From an uncultured Cellulophaga sp. (GTDB taxonomy: Bacteria; Bacteroidota; Bacteroidia; Flavobacteriales; Flavobacteriaceae): DNA of 64,000 bases. The stretch covers positions 43,156-107,155 of the forward strand of contig CANLIE010000006.1 in the NCBI GenBank assembly GCA_947491225.1. Direction: 5' to 3'. Below are positions 53,453 through 62,171 of this stretch, piece after piece. Position 1 is the stretch's first letter. Each line of letters starts with the position of its first letter. Position numbers and translations under genes: made by a program. Under the pieces are notes generated by a model. It was not told the origin of the DNA. It worked only from the letters and a program-made list of their open reading frames with translations, and ran no database searches.

Positions 53453-55015
53453 TTAAGAGCTGCAAGACAACATAGAACAGCCTACTTTATGCCTTGCCCA
53501 TTCTGGCCTTTTTGCAAACCATTTTTTGTATTTATGTTGTTCGCTATATGGTTGTTTTAAAAGAGTATATAACTCATTAATTAAAGTATAATCTCCATTT
53601 TCTGCTGCATCTATAGCAAGCTGAGACATATAGTTACGTAATACATATTTAGGGTTAACTAAGTTCATCTGCTCTTTACGTTTGGCTGCTGTTATATTTT
53701 CTAACTTTAATCTACTTGCATAAGCAGTAAACCATTTATTCCATTTACTTTTTACCTGATCTGTAAGTGCTGCTGTGTTGTAAAAAGCATCTTCTAACAA
53801 TATTAGAGCTTTATTAGGGGCGTCAACATTAAAGTTGGCTAACATTCTATAGAATATTGTCATATCTGTCTCTACAAGCTGTAAATTAGCTTCCAACTCT
53901 TGAATTAATGTAAAATCAGTATCAAACTCATCATACAAACCAATTTTAGATCGCATCATCTGTAAAGAATCAGATTCATACGCTGACTTGTACTCATCTA
54001 AAATAGCTTCTAATGGAGCAGCATCATTAATTAGTGGAAACAATGCATTTGCTAATTGAAAAAGATTCCATAAACCAACATTAGGCTGATTGCTGTAACG
54101 GTAGCGCCTGTTTTCAGCATCTGTGGTGTTAGGAGTCCAATCTACATCATAACCCTCTAACCAGCCATATGGACCATAATCTATGGTTAAGCCAAGAATA
54201 GACATATTATCTGTATTCATTACTCCGTGTACAAAGCCTACACGTTGCCAGTGTACAATCATTTCTAATGTTTTCTCTGCTACTTCTTTAAAAAAAGAAA
54301 TGTATGTTTCTTTAGATGGATTACCTAAATGAGAAAAATGGTTTTTTATGGTATAATCTACTAATGTAGTTAATGTAGTAGTGTCTTCTCTAGCTGCTAA
54401 TAACTGATAATTGCCAAAACGTAGAAAACTAGGAGCAACCCTTGTTACAATGGCACCTTTTTCATAAGCAGCATTACCATTGTACAATATATCTCTTAAT
54501 ACATTATCTCCTGTAAGTGCTATAGACAAAGCCCTTGTTGTTGGCACACCTAAATAATGCATAGCTTCGCTACATAAATATTCACGCACTGAAGATCGCA
54601 GCACAGCCAAGCCGTCTGCGGTTCTAGAATACGGGGTTTCACCAGCTCCTTTAAGTTGTAAAGCCCAAGTTTTGTTATTGTGTTTTACTTCTGCCAAGTT
54701 TATAGCTCTACCATCACCTAATTGTCCGGCCCAATTTCCAAACTGATGTCCACCATAACACATAGCATATGGTTTTGTATCTGGTAATAGACTATTACCA
54801 GTAAAAACGTTTAAAAATTCTTTTGTAATACTATCTTCTTTACTTAAACCTAGTGTAGTTAACATATCGTCAGATACATGTACTAATTCAGGGTTAGTAG
54901 TTTGTTTGGGAGTAACATAAGAAAAACAAGCATTAATAACTTGTCTTCTAGTGTTCTCTAGAATGGAATCTGCGGGTAATTGCTTAGTAAATCTATTATT
55001 TAATGTAAACTTCAT
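53453..55015 (-). CDS. selO: protein adenylyltransferase SelO (YdiU family)
   Basis: Pseudokinase-fold enzyme that AMPylates proteins and protects against oxidative stress. The 520-aa sequence has the YGGHQFGNWAGQLGDGRAI motif (residues about 87-105), WALQLKGAGETPYSRTADG and GVMNTDNMSILGLTIDYGPYG. The C-terminus ends in CSS, where vertebrate SelO has selenocysteine (U-S-S). It follows a GNAT gene and msrA-msrB in one operon with gaps of a few bases. Confidence 0.95.
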   Translation of the reverse strand: MKFTLNNRFTKQLPADSILENTRRQVINACFSYVTPKQTTNPELVHVSDDMLTTLGLSKEDSITKEFLNVFTGNSLLPDTKPYAMCYGGHQFGNWAGQLGDGRAINLAEVKHNNKTWALQLKGAGETPYSRTADGLAVLRSSVREYLCSEAMHYLGVPTTRALSIALTGDNVLRDILYNGNAAYEKGAIVTRVAPSFLRFGNYQLLAAREDTTTLTTLVDYTIKNHFSHLGNPSKETYISFFKEVAEKTLEMIVHWQRVGFVHGVMNTDNMSILGLTIDYGPYGWLEGYDVDWTPNTTDAENRRYRYSNQPNVGLWNLFQLANALFPLINDAAPLEAILDEYKSAYESDSLQMMRSKIGLYDEFDTDFTLIQELEANLQLVETDMTIFYRMLANFNVDAPNKALILLEDAFYNTAALTDQVKSKWNKWFTAYASRLKLENITAAKRKEQMNLVNPKYVLRNYMSQLAIDAAENGDYTLINELYTLLKQPYSEQHKYKKWFAKRPEWARHKVGCSMLSCSS

Positions 55016-55020
55016 TAATT

Positions 55021-55296
55021 TTATGCTTGTTCAATTATAGTATTCCATTTATCACTCCTCTTAGCAATGACTATAACATACCTGTATTCAGCTACTGTGT
55101 TATAACGTTCTTTAGTTAATTTTTTAAAGGTTTTTTCAACTAAAATTTTGCTAGTTCCTTTTCCTCTTTGGTTAACAGGAATTTCTGAATGCATCAGGGA
55201 CATTTTATCATCCTTTATTTTATAATCTATGAATGCTAATTCACTATTAACATTCATAGTAAATTTATTATTTTCTTTATCGTGAATTACATTCAT
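55021..55296 (-). CDS. GNAT-like N-acetyltransferase (short, YjdJ/GTNAT type)
   Basis: A 91-aa acetyltransferase fold with acetyl-CoA loop NQRGKGTSKILVEKTF (residues about 42-57). Such short GNATs (Gcn5-related, yjdJ-like) occur across bacteria with unknown substrates. It lies between msrA (61 bp) and selO (5 bp) and is likely cotranscribed. Confidence 0.85.
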   Translation of the reverse strand: MNVIHDKENNKFTMNVNSELAFIDYKIKDDKMSLMHSEIPVNQRGKGTSKILVEKTFKKLTKERYNTVAEYRYVIVIAKRSDKWNTIIEQA

Positions 55297-55356
55297 TGCT
55301 TTTTTAAATTAAAATACCTGTAAAGTAGTTTATCTTATACAGGTATTGTTTGTAAA

Positions 55357-55908
55357 TTATGCGGTTATACTTTTTAGTTTGTCTGCGTGTATTTGTCGTA
55401 GTTTAGCTAGTTTAGGGTCTATAACTACAGTGCAATATCCTTGTGTTTTGTTGTTTTCGTAAAAACTTTGGTGATCAGCTTCAGCCTCATAAAAAATACC
55501 AATAGGACTAATCTCTGTTACAATAGGATTTTCATAGTAAGGAGCCATTTCTTTAACAAGTATCTCGGCTACCTTTTTTTGCATAGCATTGTGATAATAA
55601 ATAACAGATCTGTATTGTGTACCTACATCTGCACCTTGTCTGTTTAGTGTTGTAGGATTATGTGTAGTCATAAATATGAGCAATAAATCTTGATATGATA
55701 TTACTGCTGCATTATATGTAACCTGTACAACTTCTGCGTGACCTGTTAAACCAGAACAGATTTCTCTGTAAGTTGGTCTGCCTGGAGCATTACCACCTGT
55801 ATAACCAGAAACTACCTTTTCTATACCCTTAACCTCATTAAAAACTGCTTCTGTACACCAAAAACAACCGCCACCAACAGTTAATGTTTCTAATTTTTTA
55901 TCTATCAT
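55357..55908 (-). CDS. msrA: peptide-methionine (S)-S-oxide reductase MsrA
   Basis: Repairs the S-form of methionine sulfoxide. The 183-aa enzyme has the catalytic GGGCFWCTEAVFNEVKGI motif (Cys16) and TGHAEVVQVTYN. Length is normal. It follows msrB by 3 bp. Its own second Cys (FWC) is present. Reductant probably thioredoxin. Confidence 0.97.
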   Translation of the reverse strand: MIDKKLETLTVGGGCFWCTEAVFNEVKGIEKVVSGYTGGNAPGRPTYREICSGLTGHAEVVQVTYNAAVISYQDLLLIFMTTHNPTTLNRQGADVGTQYRSVIYYHNAMQKKVAEILVKEMAPYYENPIVTEISPIGIFYEAEADHQSFYENNKTQGYCTVVIDPKLAKLRQIHADKLKSITA

Positions 55909-55911
55909 TTT

Positions 55912-56361
55912 TTATTTTTTAATATCTAGTTTCATTGATTCTGAGTTTACACAATACCTTAATCCGCTTGGTTCAGGGCCATCTGGAAATACATGACCTA
56001 AATGAGCATCACAGGTATTACACATGACTTCAACACGTATCATACCATAAGACGAATCTTTTTTATATTTAATAGCATTTTCTCTTATGGGTTGTGTAAA
56101 ACTTGGCCATCCTGTTCCTGAGCTAAATTTAATAGTAGAATCAAATAAAGGTGTGTTGCAACATATGCAATTATATTTTCCTTCATCATATGTACTGCAA
56201 GTGGTTTCATTATTTGGAGACTCTGTACCTTTTTGCCTAGTAATCCTAAATTGTTCAGTAGTTAATAATTCTCTCCACTCAGCTTCGGTTTTTTCTACAC
56301 GACGATCTGGTTGTGGATTTCCTGTTACACTAAAACTAATTACATTTTTCCATGTTAACAT
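55912..56361 (-). CDS. msrB: peptide-methionine (R)-S-oxide reductase MsrB
   Basis: Repairs the R-form of methionine sulfoxide. The 149-aa enzyme has zinc-binding cysteine pairs (CICC and CNTC), the SSGTGWPSF motif and the catalytic GLRYCVNSESM cysteine (about residue 140). First gene of msrB-msrA-GNAT-selO; start ATG at 56361. MITE copy C lies 116 bp upstream and could affect its expression. Confidence 0.97.
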   Translation of the reverse strand: MLTWKNVISFSVTGNPQPDRRVEKTEAEWRELLTTEQFRITRQKGTESPNNETTCSTYDEGKYNCICCNTPLFDSTIKFSSGTGWPSFTQPIRENAIKYKKDSSYGMIRVEVMCNTCDAHLGHVFPDGPEPSGLRYCVNSESMKLDIKK

Positions 56362-56476
56362 AAATAAATTTCCTTTCTGTTTTTTTAATTGTTATCTAAA
56401 TTTTAGTCGTAAAATTTATGTATTCCTTATCAGTTTATACAAAACAAAGATTTTCGTAAAAAAACAACTTATTAAT

Positions 56477-56653
56477 CTGAGTTCGGTCTAAGAATTTGAT
56501 TAAAAAAAGCTGTCATATTGAGTGATTTTTCATATTGAAGCTAATAAAAATTGTATTTAAATTAGGCTTTTGATTTAAAATTTACTTGTCTTTAATACTA
56601 TTTTCTATCGAAAATCAATCAGCCTGGCATAAATTTTCTTGCATAGAAATCAG
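56477..56653 (-). repeat. MITE-like element, copy C (inverted)
   Basis: Reverse orientation of copies A and B: CTGAGTTCGGTCTAAGAA at the left end, then the shared core ending in AATTTTCTTGC, where the right-hand terminal repeat has drifted. Length about 177 bp; one part of the internal AGCTTTGTCATCTTGAG block is missing. It lies in the 328-bp gap between msrB and the 3D-domain gene. Confidence 0.82.
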
Positions 56654-56689
56654 GTTCTTAGTAAAAGGTAAAAAAGGTATCTAAAATAA

Positions 56690-57115
56690 TCAGGGTGTAT
56701 TTAAACTATCTTTAAGAATTTTGTACTGTAAATCAATATTTTTTACTCCGTATTCTAATGCTTTTTTTACATCTACGCCCATATAAATATCAATACGGTT
56801 ACGCCATTTAGAATGCATTCTGTCTTTTACCAAAAAAATACCACTAAAGCCTTCTAATTTTACCTCTGTATTTCTATCTAACCCTAGTTGTAATAAATCT
56901 TTAGATACTGCAATGCATTTCATTCCAGGTTTAAGGCTGTCTCCCCAAGCAGCAATTTGTGGTTGATTAGATGTTTGGTAGGCTAGTGAATTGTATGCAG
57001 TTGCTCTTACACTAATAGTTTTCCACACATACGGGCTTTCTTTTTTATCTGCTTTTTTATTGGAACACGAGAAAAGAATAGCAAGTAGGTATAGAAGTGA
57101 AAGTCTTTTTTTCAT
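56690..57115 (-). CDS. 3D-domain lipoprotein
   Basis: A 141-aa lipoprotein (AILFSCSNKK, Cys17) with a 3D/double-psi barrel domain: VRATAYNSLAYQTSNQP, then WGDSLKPGMKCIAVSKDL and GIFLVKDRMHSKWRNRIDIY with the conserved Asp residues. Related to peptidoglycan-binding or lytic 3D domains (MltA/YorM-like). Single gene. It may remodel cell wall or be structural. Confidence 0.88.
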   Translation of the reverse strand: MKKRLSLLYLLAILFSCSNKKADKKESPYVWKTISVRATAYNSLAYQTSNQPQIAAWGDSLKPGMKCIAVSKDLLQLGLDRNTEVKLEGFSGIFLVKDRMHSKWRNRIDIYMGVDVKKALEYGVKNIDLQYKILKDSLNTP

Positions 57116-57256
57116 TTTGTTATAAAAGATAATCTATAAGAATTAAATATACTAAATTTTATAATAGTAATGTATTGCTTTAGTTTAATAAAAAAATAAC
57201 CCAAAACAATAGCTTTGGGTTTATGACTTGAATTCACTGGCAGTAAAAAACTGTTT

Positions 57257-59488
57257 TTAAAAAGTAACAGAAACTTTAGCTTTTAAAAAGAAAGGAGTTC
57301 CTGGTGTAAAATGAATTTCATCTACAGAATTAGTTTCGTTAAACAATCTTGTTTCTGTTGCAAACTGACTCTCATTCCACTCGGTATCAAACAAATTCTC
57401 AATAATAACGCCATAAGTCCAGTTACCTGCACTATAATCGATATTAAAGTCTGATATGAAATAACCATCTGCAACAATAGAATTGTTTTCATTAGCCGGT
57501 CTGTCTTTTAGATATCTGTAGTTTAAGCTACCAGAGAACTTTCCTAAGTTTTTAAATGATAGTCCGCCCACAGAAGTTAAAGAAGGCGCTAGTGGTATAT
57601 AATTTTCTCCATCAGAATCTTCTGTGCTTCTTGCGTATGCATAGTTAAGATCGCTATACACATAAAAGTTAGGAGATAAATTATACCTAACACCTAAATC
57701 TACACCATAACGTTGTGTTTTGCCACTAGGTTCTACAATACCGGCATCGCCCACATACACAAATTCTTGCTCTAAGAATAAACTCCATAACGAAGCATTT
57801 ATAAGTAGTTTAGATGTTGGTTTAAGAATTACACCTAAGTCGTTACCAAAAGCAGCAGGTAGTATTTCTTTACCATTGTTAGCTGTAACCACACGTGTAT
57901 CGTTAGAGTGAAAACCAATACCAGATTTTAAAAATAACTGTACATTTTGCGTAGCAGCATAGATAAAGTTTAGTTTAGGGCTTACAAAGACTTTATCTTC
58001 ACTATTGCTAGTATACGCTTCTTGTAGTTTATCTATATAATCGTTCTTAAAATAATCTATACGCATACCTGGGTTAATAGTCCACTTGCTTTTCTTGTAG
58101 GTAACATTAAAAAAACCATACATATTAACTTCATCTATATCACCTAAAGCATACTTGTCTAATGTTGTTTTTCTGTTCGCTGTATGAGACAATTCTACAT
58201 CATTAACATCATCATACCTAAAACCAGAACCAGCTTCTAATTTTAATTGCGAGTTGTGGTCTCCTATATGAATTGTACGTGCATATACAGATTCGGCTCC
58301 AAAAATATTACGAGATTCTTTTTGTTTTATTTGATCCCCATTTACGGGATCGTCTAAAAAGAAAGTAAAGTTAGAGAATAACTCAAAGTCATATTTAGAT
58401 ACATATACCTTTGAAGTAAGAGACTCGTACTCGTTGTATTGTTTAGAGTGATTAAACCATAGGTTAGACCTGCTTGTTTTACCGCCTTCAGTATCGTCTA
58501 TAGCACCAAACCTACCTATTAAGCCTTGATTTACAGAACGCTGAGGTATTTGTCCTGAAGCATTCCACTTGCTTTGAAAATGACTAGCTGTAATAATAAA
58601 TTCTTGATCTTTGTAATTGTTAAAGTTGTAACGCCCCATTATGTTTATTCTATTAAAGTTTTGGGGAGAATCAAAAACACCATCTGTAAGTACCAATTCA
58701 GAAGCTAAATATACATTGCTTTGCTCTTCTTCTAATAACTTAAACATACTTACTGCACGTAAACTATTAAATTGGCCAGCTTCTACTGAAAATAAATTAT
58801 TATCTAACTTCTTTTTTGCCTTTAGATTAACATAACCAGCCGTATTAAAGTTACCTACGTTAGTATAGTAAGGACCTTTCCCAAAATCTATATTATCTAC
58901 CGTTTCTGGTATAATAAAGTGCATATCCGAGTATCCTTGTCCGTGTGCATGAGATACCATATTTACTGGCAAGCCATCTACGCTAATTGCAATGTCTGTA
59001 CCATGATCAATGTCAAAACCACGTAAAAATATTTGTTCAGCTTTGCCACCACCTGCATGTTGACCAATAATTACCCCTGGAACTTTACGTAATATCTCTT
59101 GTGAAGATTTTACTGGGTTTGTCTTTACATCTATGTTTAAAAATTTACTAAGTGTATTTACTTTGGAAACCAATACAACTTGATCTAAAGACACAGGACT
59201 TTCTGTTAAGTGTATTTTAATAGTAGTATTGAGATTGTTGTTTGTAATTGTCATTTGTTTGGTTTTATAACCAAGGTTATAAAAATAGATAATATCGTTT
59301 TCTGATACATCATCCAATTCAAAATAGCCAAATATATTGGAGTAGGTGTAACTCCCTGTTGTTTTATTAAAAACACCAACACCTTCTAGAGGTGTGTTTT
59401 TATCAGATACAATTGTACCTCTTATTTTATGTGCGTATAAGCTACCAATAGTAACAAACAGCATAAATAATGTTATAATTTTTTTCAT
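57257..59488 (-). CDS. TonB-dependent outer-membrane receptor
   Basis: A 743-aa receptor with signal peptide (MKKIITLFMLFVTIGSLYAH), a carboxypeptidase-D regulatory-like beta-sandwich (IRGTIVSDKNTPLEGVGVF, residues about 23-95), a plug (EILRKVPGVIIGQHAGGG to DIDHGTDIAISVDGLPV) and a beta-barrel ending KVSVTF. Substrate not evident; its operon partner is a His-rich protein, so a metal or metal-chelate is a fair guess. A TonB box is not obvious in the window. Confidence 0.92.
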   Translation of the reverse strand: MKKIITLFMLFVTIGSLYAHKIRGTIVSDKNTPLEGVGVFNKTTGSYTYSNIFGYFELDDVSENDIIYFYNLGYKTKQMTITNNNLNTTIKIHLTESPVSLDQVVLVSKVNTLSKFLNIDVKTNPVKSSQEILRKVPGVIIGQHAGGGKAEQIFLRGFDIDHGTDIAISVDGLPVNMVSHAHGQGYSDMHFIIPETVDNIDFGKGPYYTNVGNFNTAGYVNLKAKKKLDNNLFSVEAGQFNSLRAVSMFKLLEEEQSNVYLASELVLTDGVFDSPQNFNRINIMGRYNFNNYKDQEFIITASHFQSKWNASGQIPQRSVNQGLIGRFGAIDDTEGGKTSRSNLWFNHSKQYNEYESLTSKVYVSKYDFELFSNFTFFLDDPVNGDQIKQKESRNIFGAESVYARTIHIGDHNSQLKLEAGSGFRYDDVNDVELSHTANRKTTLDKYALGDIDEVNMYGFFNVTYKKSKWTINPGMRIDYFKNDYIDKLQEAYTSNSEDKVFVSPKLNFIYAATQNVQLFLKSGIGFHSNDTRVVTANNGKEILPAAFGNDLGVILKPTSKLLINASLWSLFLEQEFVYVGDAGIVEPSGKTQRYGVDLGVRYNLSPNFYVYSDLNYAYARSTEDSDGENYIPLAPSLTSVGGLSFKNLGKFSGSLNYRYLKDRPANENNSIVADGYFISDFNIDYSAGNWTYGVIIENLFDTEWNESQFATETRLFNETNSVDEIHFTPGTPFFLKAKVSVTF

Positions 59489-59651
59489 TTTATTATTGTT
59501 TTATGGCCATAGCAGTCTAGACATCATTTATATGAAATGTCTAGATGGTACCATAGTTGGTAATAGGATGAGCCTATAAGCATACATTTAGCTTATAGGG
59601 AAATTATTTTACTTTTTTAGTGATATGATTTTTTTAGTATGTAAAACATAC
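59489..59651. promoter_or_regulatory. spacer with two inverted repeats between His-rich and TonB-receptor genes
   Basis: TCTAGACAT (59516-59524) and ATGTCTAGA (59537-59545) are mirror copies with partial pairing inside; CCTATAAGC (59573-59581) and GCTTATAGG (59591-59599) form another. Either could be an operator or an attenuator-type hairpin controlling the receptor. Confidence 0.45.
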
Positions 59652-60098
59652 TCAGGAAAGTATGTGTTTGGGAGGTTGTTCTATGTCTTTGACATAGCCT
59701 TTGGTTGTTTTGTCTGGTTTTTGATTAATAAAATAGTAAGTATAGACATTAAACCTTTTAATTAGGTAGCATTGTTGTGTAGCAATATGCTTATCAATTT
59801 TATGATTTAATACAAAAATTTCTTTAGAATCTTTATAGGTGCTATTTTCTCCAAAAAGGAGATTTATGAATTCAATGAATTGATGTTGATGACCTTCATT
59901 ATGTGTATGTGTGTATTCTTCAAGACCTGGCATAGAAGAATTACTATGTGTATGTTCATTTACATGGTCATAGTTTTCCAGAGCATGAGAAATGGTATGT
60001 AGTCCATTTTTTATTTGGTATTGTAAAGGATGTAATACATACAATAAACCAATATTTACTGCTATGCATTTTAGAATAAGTAATTTTACACTTTTCAT
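59652..60098 (-). CDS. His-rich small protein upstream of a TonB receptor
   Basis: A 148-aa protein from ATG 60098 (MKSVKLLILKCIAVNIGLL) with one N-terminal hydrophobic segment and a His-rich segment (VNEHTHSNSS; EYTHTHNEGHQHQFI, residues about 45-75). Such clusters bind Zn, Cu or Ni. I do not recognise the family. It precedes the TonB receptor by 163 bp on the same strand. A periplasmic or membrane-tethered metal-binding role is inferred. Confidence 0.72.
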   Translation of the reverse strand: MKSVKLLILKCIAVNIGLLYVLHPLQYQIKNGLHTISHALENYDHVNEHTHSNSSMPGLEEYTHTHNEGHQHQFIEFINLLFGENSTYKDSKEIFVLNHKIDKHIATQQCYLIKRFNVYTYYFINQKPDKTTKGYVKDIEQPPKHILS

Positions 60099-60268
60099 TC
60101 TTTGCACCAATTGGGCTACAATTATTTATTTTTGATGTAGTACATTTATAATTACCAAAGCTAAAAAAAATTATAGCATACTTGTTATGTTTATATTATA
60201 ATATTGATAAAGGCTTTAAAAACACATTAGTGTTTCTCAGGATGATTTTATCAACAACTACATTTCTT

Positions 60269-60406
60269 ATGGCAAAAAAGGGAAGAGAAAAAAATACAGT
60301 AAACAAGGCTAAGCATTCTAAATTAATGGCGCAAAAAATAAATAAAAAGAAAAAAGAAGAGGTATTGCGTAAAAATCGTCTTAAAGCTATTCTTAAAAAA
60401 TCGTAA
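60269..60406 (+). CDS. small highly basic protein
   Basis: A 45-aa Lys-rich peptide (MAKKGREKNTVNKAKHSKLM then INKKKKEEVLRKNRLK). The frame continues upstream to 60182 but the preferred ATG is 60269, since the upstream part is hydrophobic and lacks Flavobacterial character. Resembles ribosome- or nucleic-acid-binding small proteins known in Flavobacteria; role unknown. Confidence 0.65.
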   Translation: MAKKGREKNTVNKAKHSKLMAQKINKKKKEEVLRKNRLKAILKKS

Positions 60407-60433
60407 GAAGCTAAGGAGATTTAGAGGTAATAA

Positions 60434-60465
60434 GTAAGAAGTATTAGGTAAGAAGTATTAAGTAA
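60434..60465 (+). repeat. short 14-bp tandem repeat
   Basis: GTAAGAAGTATTAG appears twice with a partial third copy (positions 60434, 60448, 60462). It lies in the spacer between the basic peptide gene and the convergent FAD oxidoreductase gene. Confidence 0.6.
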
Positions 60466-60509
60466 AAAACTAAAATCAAAGTGCTATGTTATAGTTGCTA
60501 ATACTGAAA

Positions 60510-62066
60510 TTATATTCTGGTTACTGCTGCTTCCGCACAACGTTCACCATCCATAGCCGCAGAAATAATACCACCTGCATAACCACCACCTTCTCCACAA
60601 GGAAATAAGCCTTTAATTTCTGGATGCTCTAGTTTTTCTGTTCTAGGGATATTTACAGGAGCTGAGGTTCTAGATTCTACACCAATAATATTGGCTTCGG
60701 CGGTGTAATAACCATTCATTTTATTACCGAAAGCTTTAAATCCTCCTCGTAAACGACTACCAATTAACTTTGGTAAGAGTGAGTGTAGTGGAGCAGATTT
60801 TAACCCTGGTTGATAAGAAGTATCATTTAGATTAGTAGATAATTTACCATCTACAAAATCTGTTAATCTTTGCGCAGGTGCAACTTGACTTCTTCCACCA
60901 GCGGTAAAAGCTAATTTTTCTAAGTCTTTTTGGTACTCTAACCCTTTTAAAACACCAAAGTGTTTGTATTTAGGAATATCTTCATCAATATTTATCTCTA
61001 CAACAATACCAGAGTTTGCATATAGGCTATTTCGTTTAGAAGGTGACATACCGTTTACTACAACCTCTCCAGGAGCTGTTGCAGCAGGAACTATAAATCC
61101 GCCAGGACACATACAAAAAGAGTATACTCCTCTACCTTTTACCTGTTCTACAAGACTATATGCAGCAGCTGGTAGCAACTCATCTCTTTGTCCACTACAA
61201 TGATATTGTATGCTATCTATTATATGTTGCGGATGTTCTACACGCACACCCAATGCAAATGATTTTGCTTGTAGCGCAATTTCTTTTTTATGTAGTAAAT
61301 AATAAATATCTCTAGCCGAATGCCCTGTTGCTAGAATTACACTATTTACTGTCATTTCTATACCATTTTCTAAAATAATACCTTTTAAAATGTTGTTTTT
61401 AATATCAAAATCAACCACTTTAGTATCAAAATGTACTTCTCCTCCATATTTTATAATATTTTCTCTAATGTTTTGTACAAGCTTAGGAAGCTTATTGGTG
61501 CCAATATGTGGATGTGCATCTATTAAAATTTGTTCTGTAGCTCCGTGGTACACTAAATTCTCAAAAATTCTGCGCACATCTCCCCGCTTAAGACTTCTGG
61601 TATACAACTTACCATCAGAATATGTACCAGCACCACCTTCTCCAAAGCAGTAATTAGAATTTTCATTTACAACGTGTTCTTGGTTAATAGCCTTAAGATC
61701 TCTACGTCTGTCTTGTACATTTTTACCACGTTCTAAAACAATAGGTTTATAGCCTAGTTCTATACAACGTAGGGCAGCATACATACCCGCTGGTCCAAAA
61801 CCAATAATGTGTATTTCTTTGGCATTGGAAACATCTTTATAATCAAAAGTATAATTACTGCTTTTTGGTGCAGGCTCTTTTATGTAAACAGATATTTTAT
61901 AATTAAAGTAAATGGTTGACTTACGTGCATCTATAGACTTACGGTCCACTTTTATAGTAGTAATTTCTGTTATGGGAATGCCTAAATGTTTTGCAGCTTT
62001 CTTTTTAAGAATATCCTTTATAGGTTCTTCTTTTAATGTTGTTCTAAGCTGTATGTTTCTTACCAT
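60510..62066 (-). CDS. FAD-dependent oxidoreductase (NAD(P)/FAD, HI0933-like/BFD-type)
   Basis: A 518-aa flavoprotein. After an N-terminal basic ferredoxin-like part (residues 1-80), the FAD site HIIGFGPAGMYAALRC (about 87-102) and the CFGEGGAGTYSDGKLYTR loop are plain, with a second dinucleotide region (SVILATGHSARD) and a C-terminal IKGLFPCGEGGGYAGGIISA. Widespread in bacteria with no assigned substrate. Single gene, divergent from the nuclease at 62172. Confidence 0.92.
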   Translation of the reverse strand: MVRNIQLRTTLKEEPIKDILKKKAAKHLGIPITEITTIKVDRKSIDARKSTIYFNYKISVYIKEPAPKSSNYTFDYKDVSNAKEIHIIGFGPAGMYAALRCIELGYKPIVLERGKNVQDRRRDLKAINQEHVVNENSNYCFGEGGAGTYSDGKLYTRSLKRGDVRRIFENLVYHGATEQILIDAHPHIGTNKLPKLVQNIRENIIKYGGEVHFDTKVVDFDIKNNILKGIILENGIEMTVNSVILATGHSARDIYYLLHKKEIALQAKSFALGVRVEHPQHIIDSIQYHCSGQRDELLPAAAYSLVEQVKGRGVYSFCMCPGGFIVPAATAPGEVVVNGMSPSKRNSLYANSGIVVEINIDEDIPKYKHFGVLKGLEYQKDLEKLAFTAGGRSQVAPAQRLTDFVDGKLSTNLNDTSYQPGLKSAPLHSLLPKLIGSRLRGGFKAFGNKMNGYYTAEANIIGVESRTSAPVNIPRTEKLEHPEIKGLFPCGEGGGYAGGIISAAMDGERCAEAAVTRI

Positions 62067-62171
62067 ATCGCAAAAATAGATGATTTAAAATAATTTCTCT
62101 TTTTTTGTTTTTAAATAAATAACGGTACCTTTAACTATAGGTAATCATAAATCACTTTTTAATATAATTTA

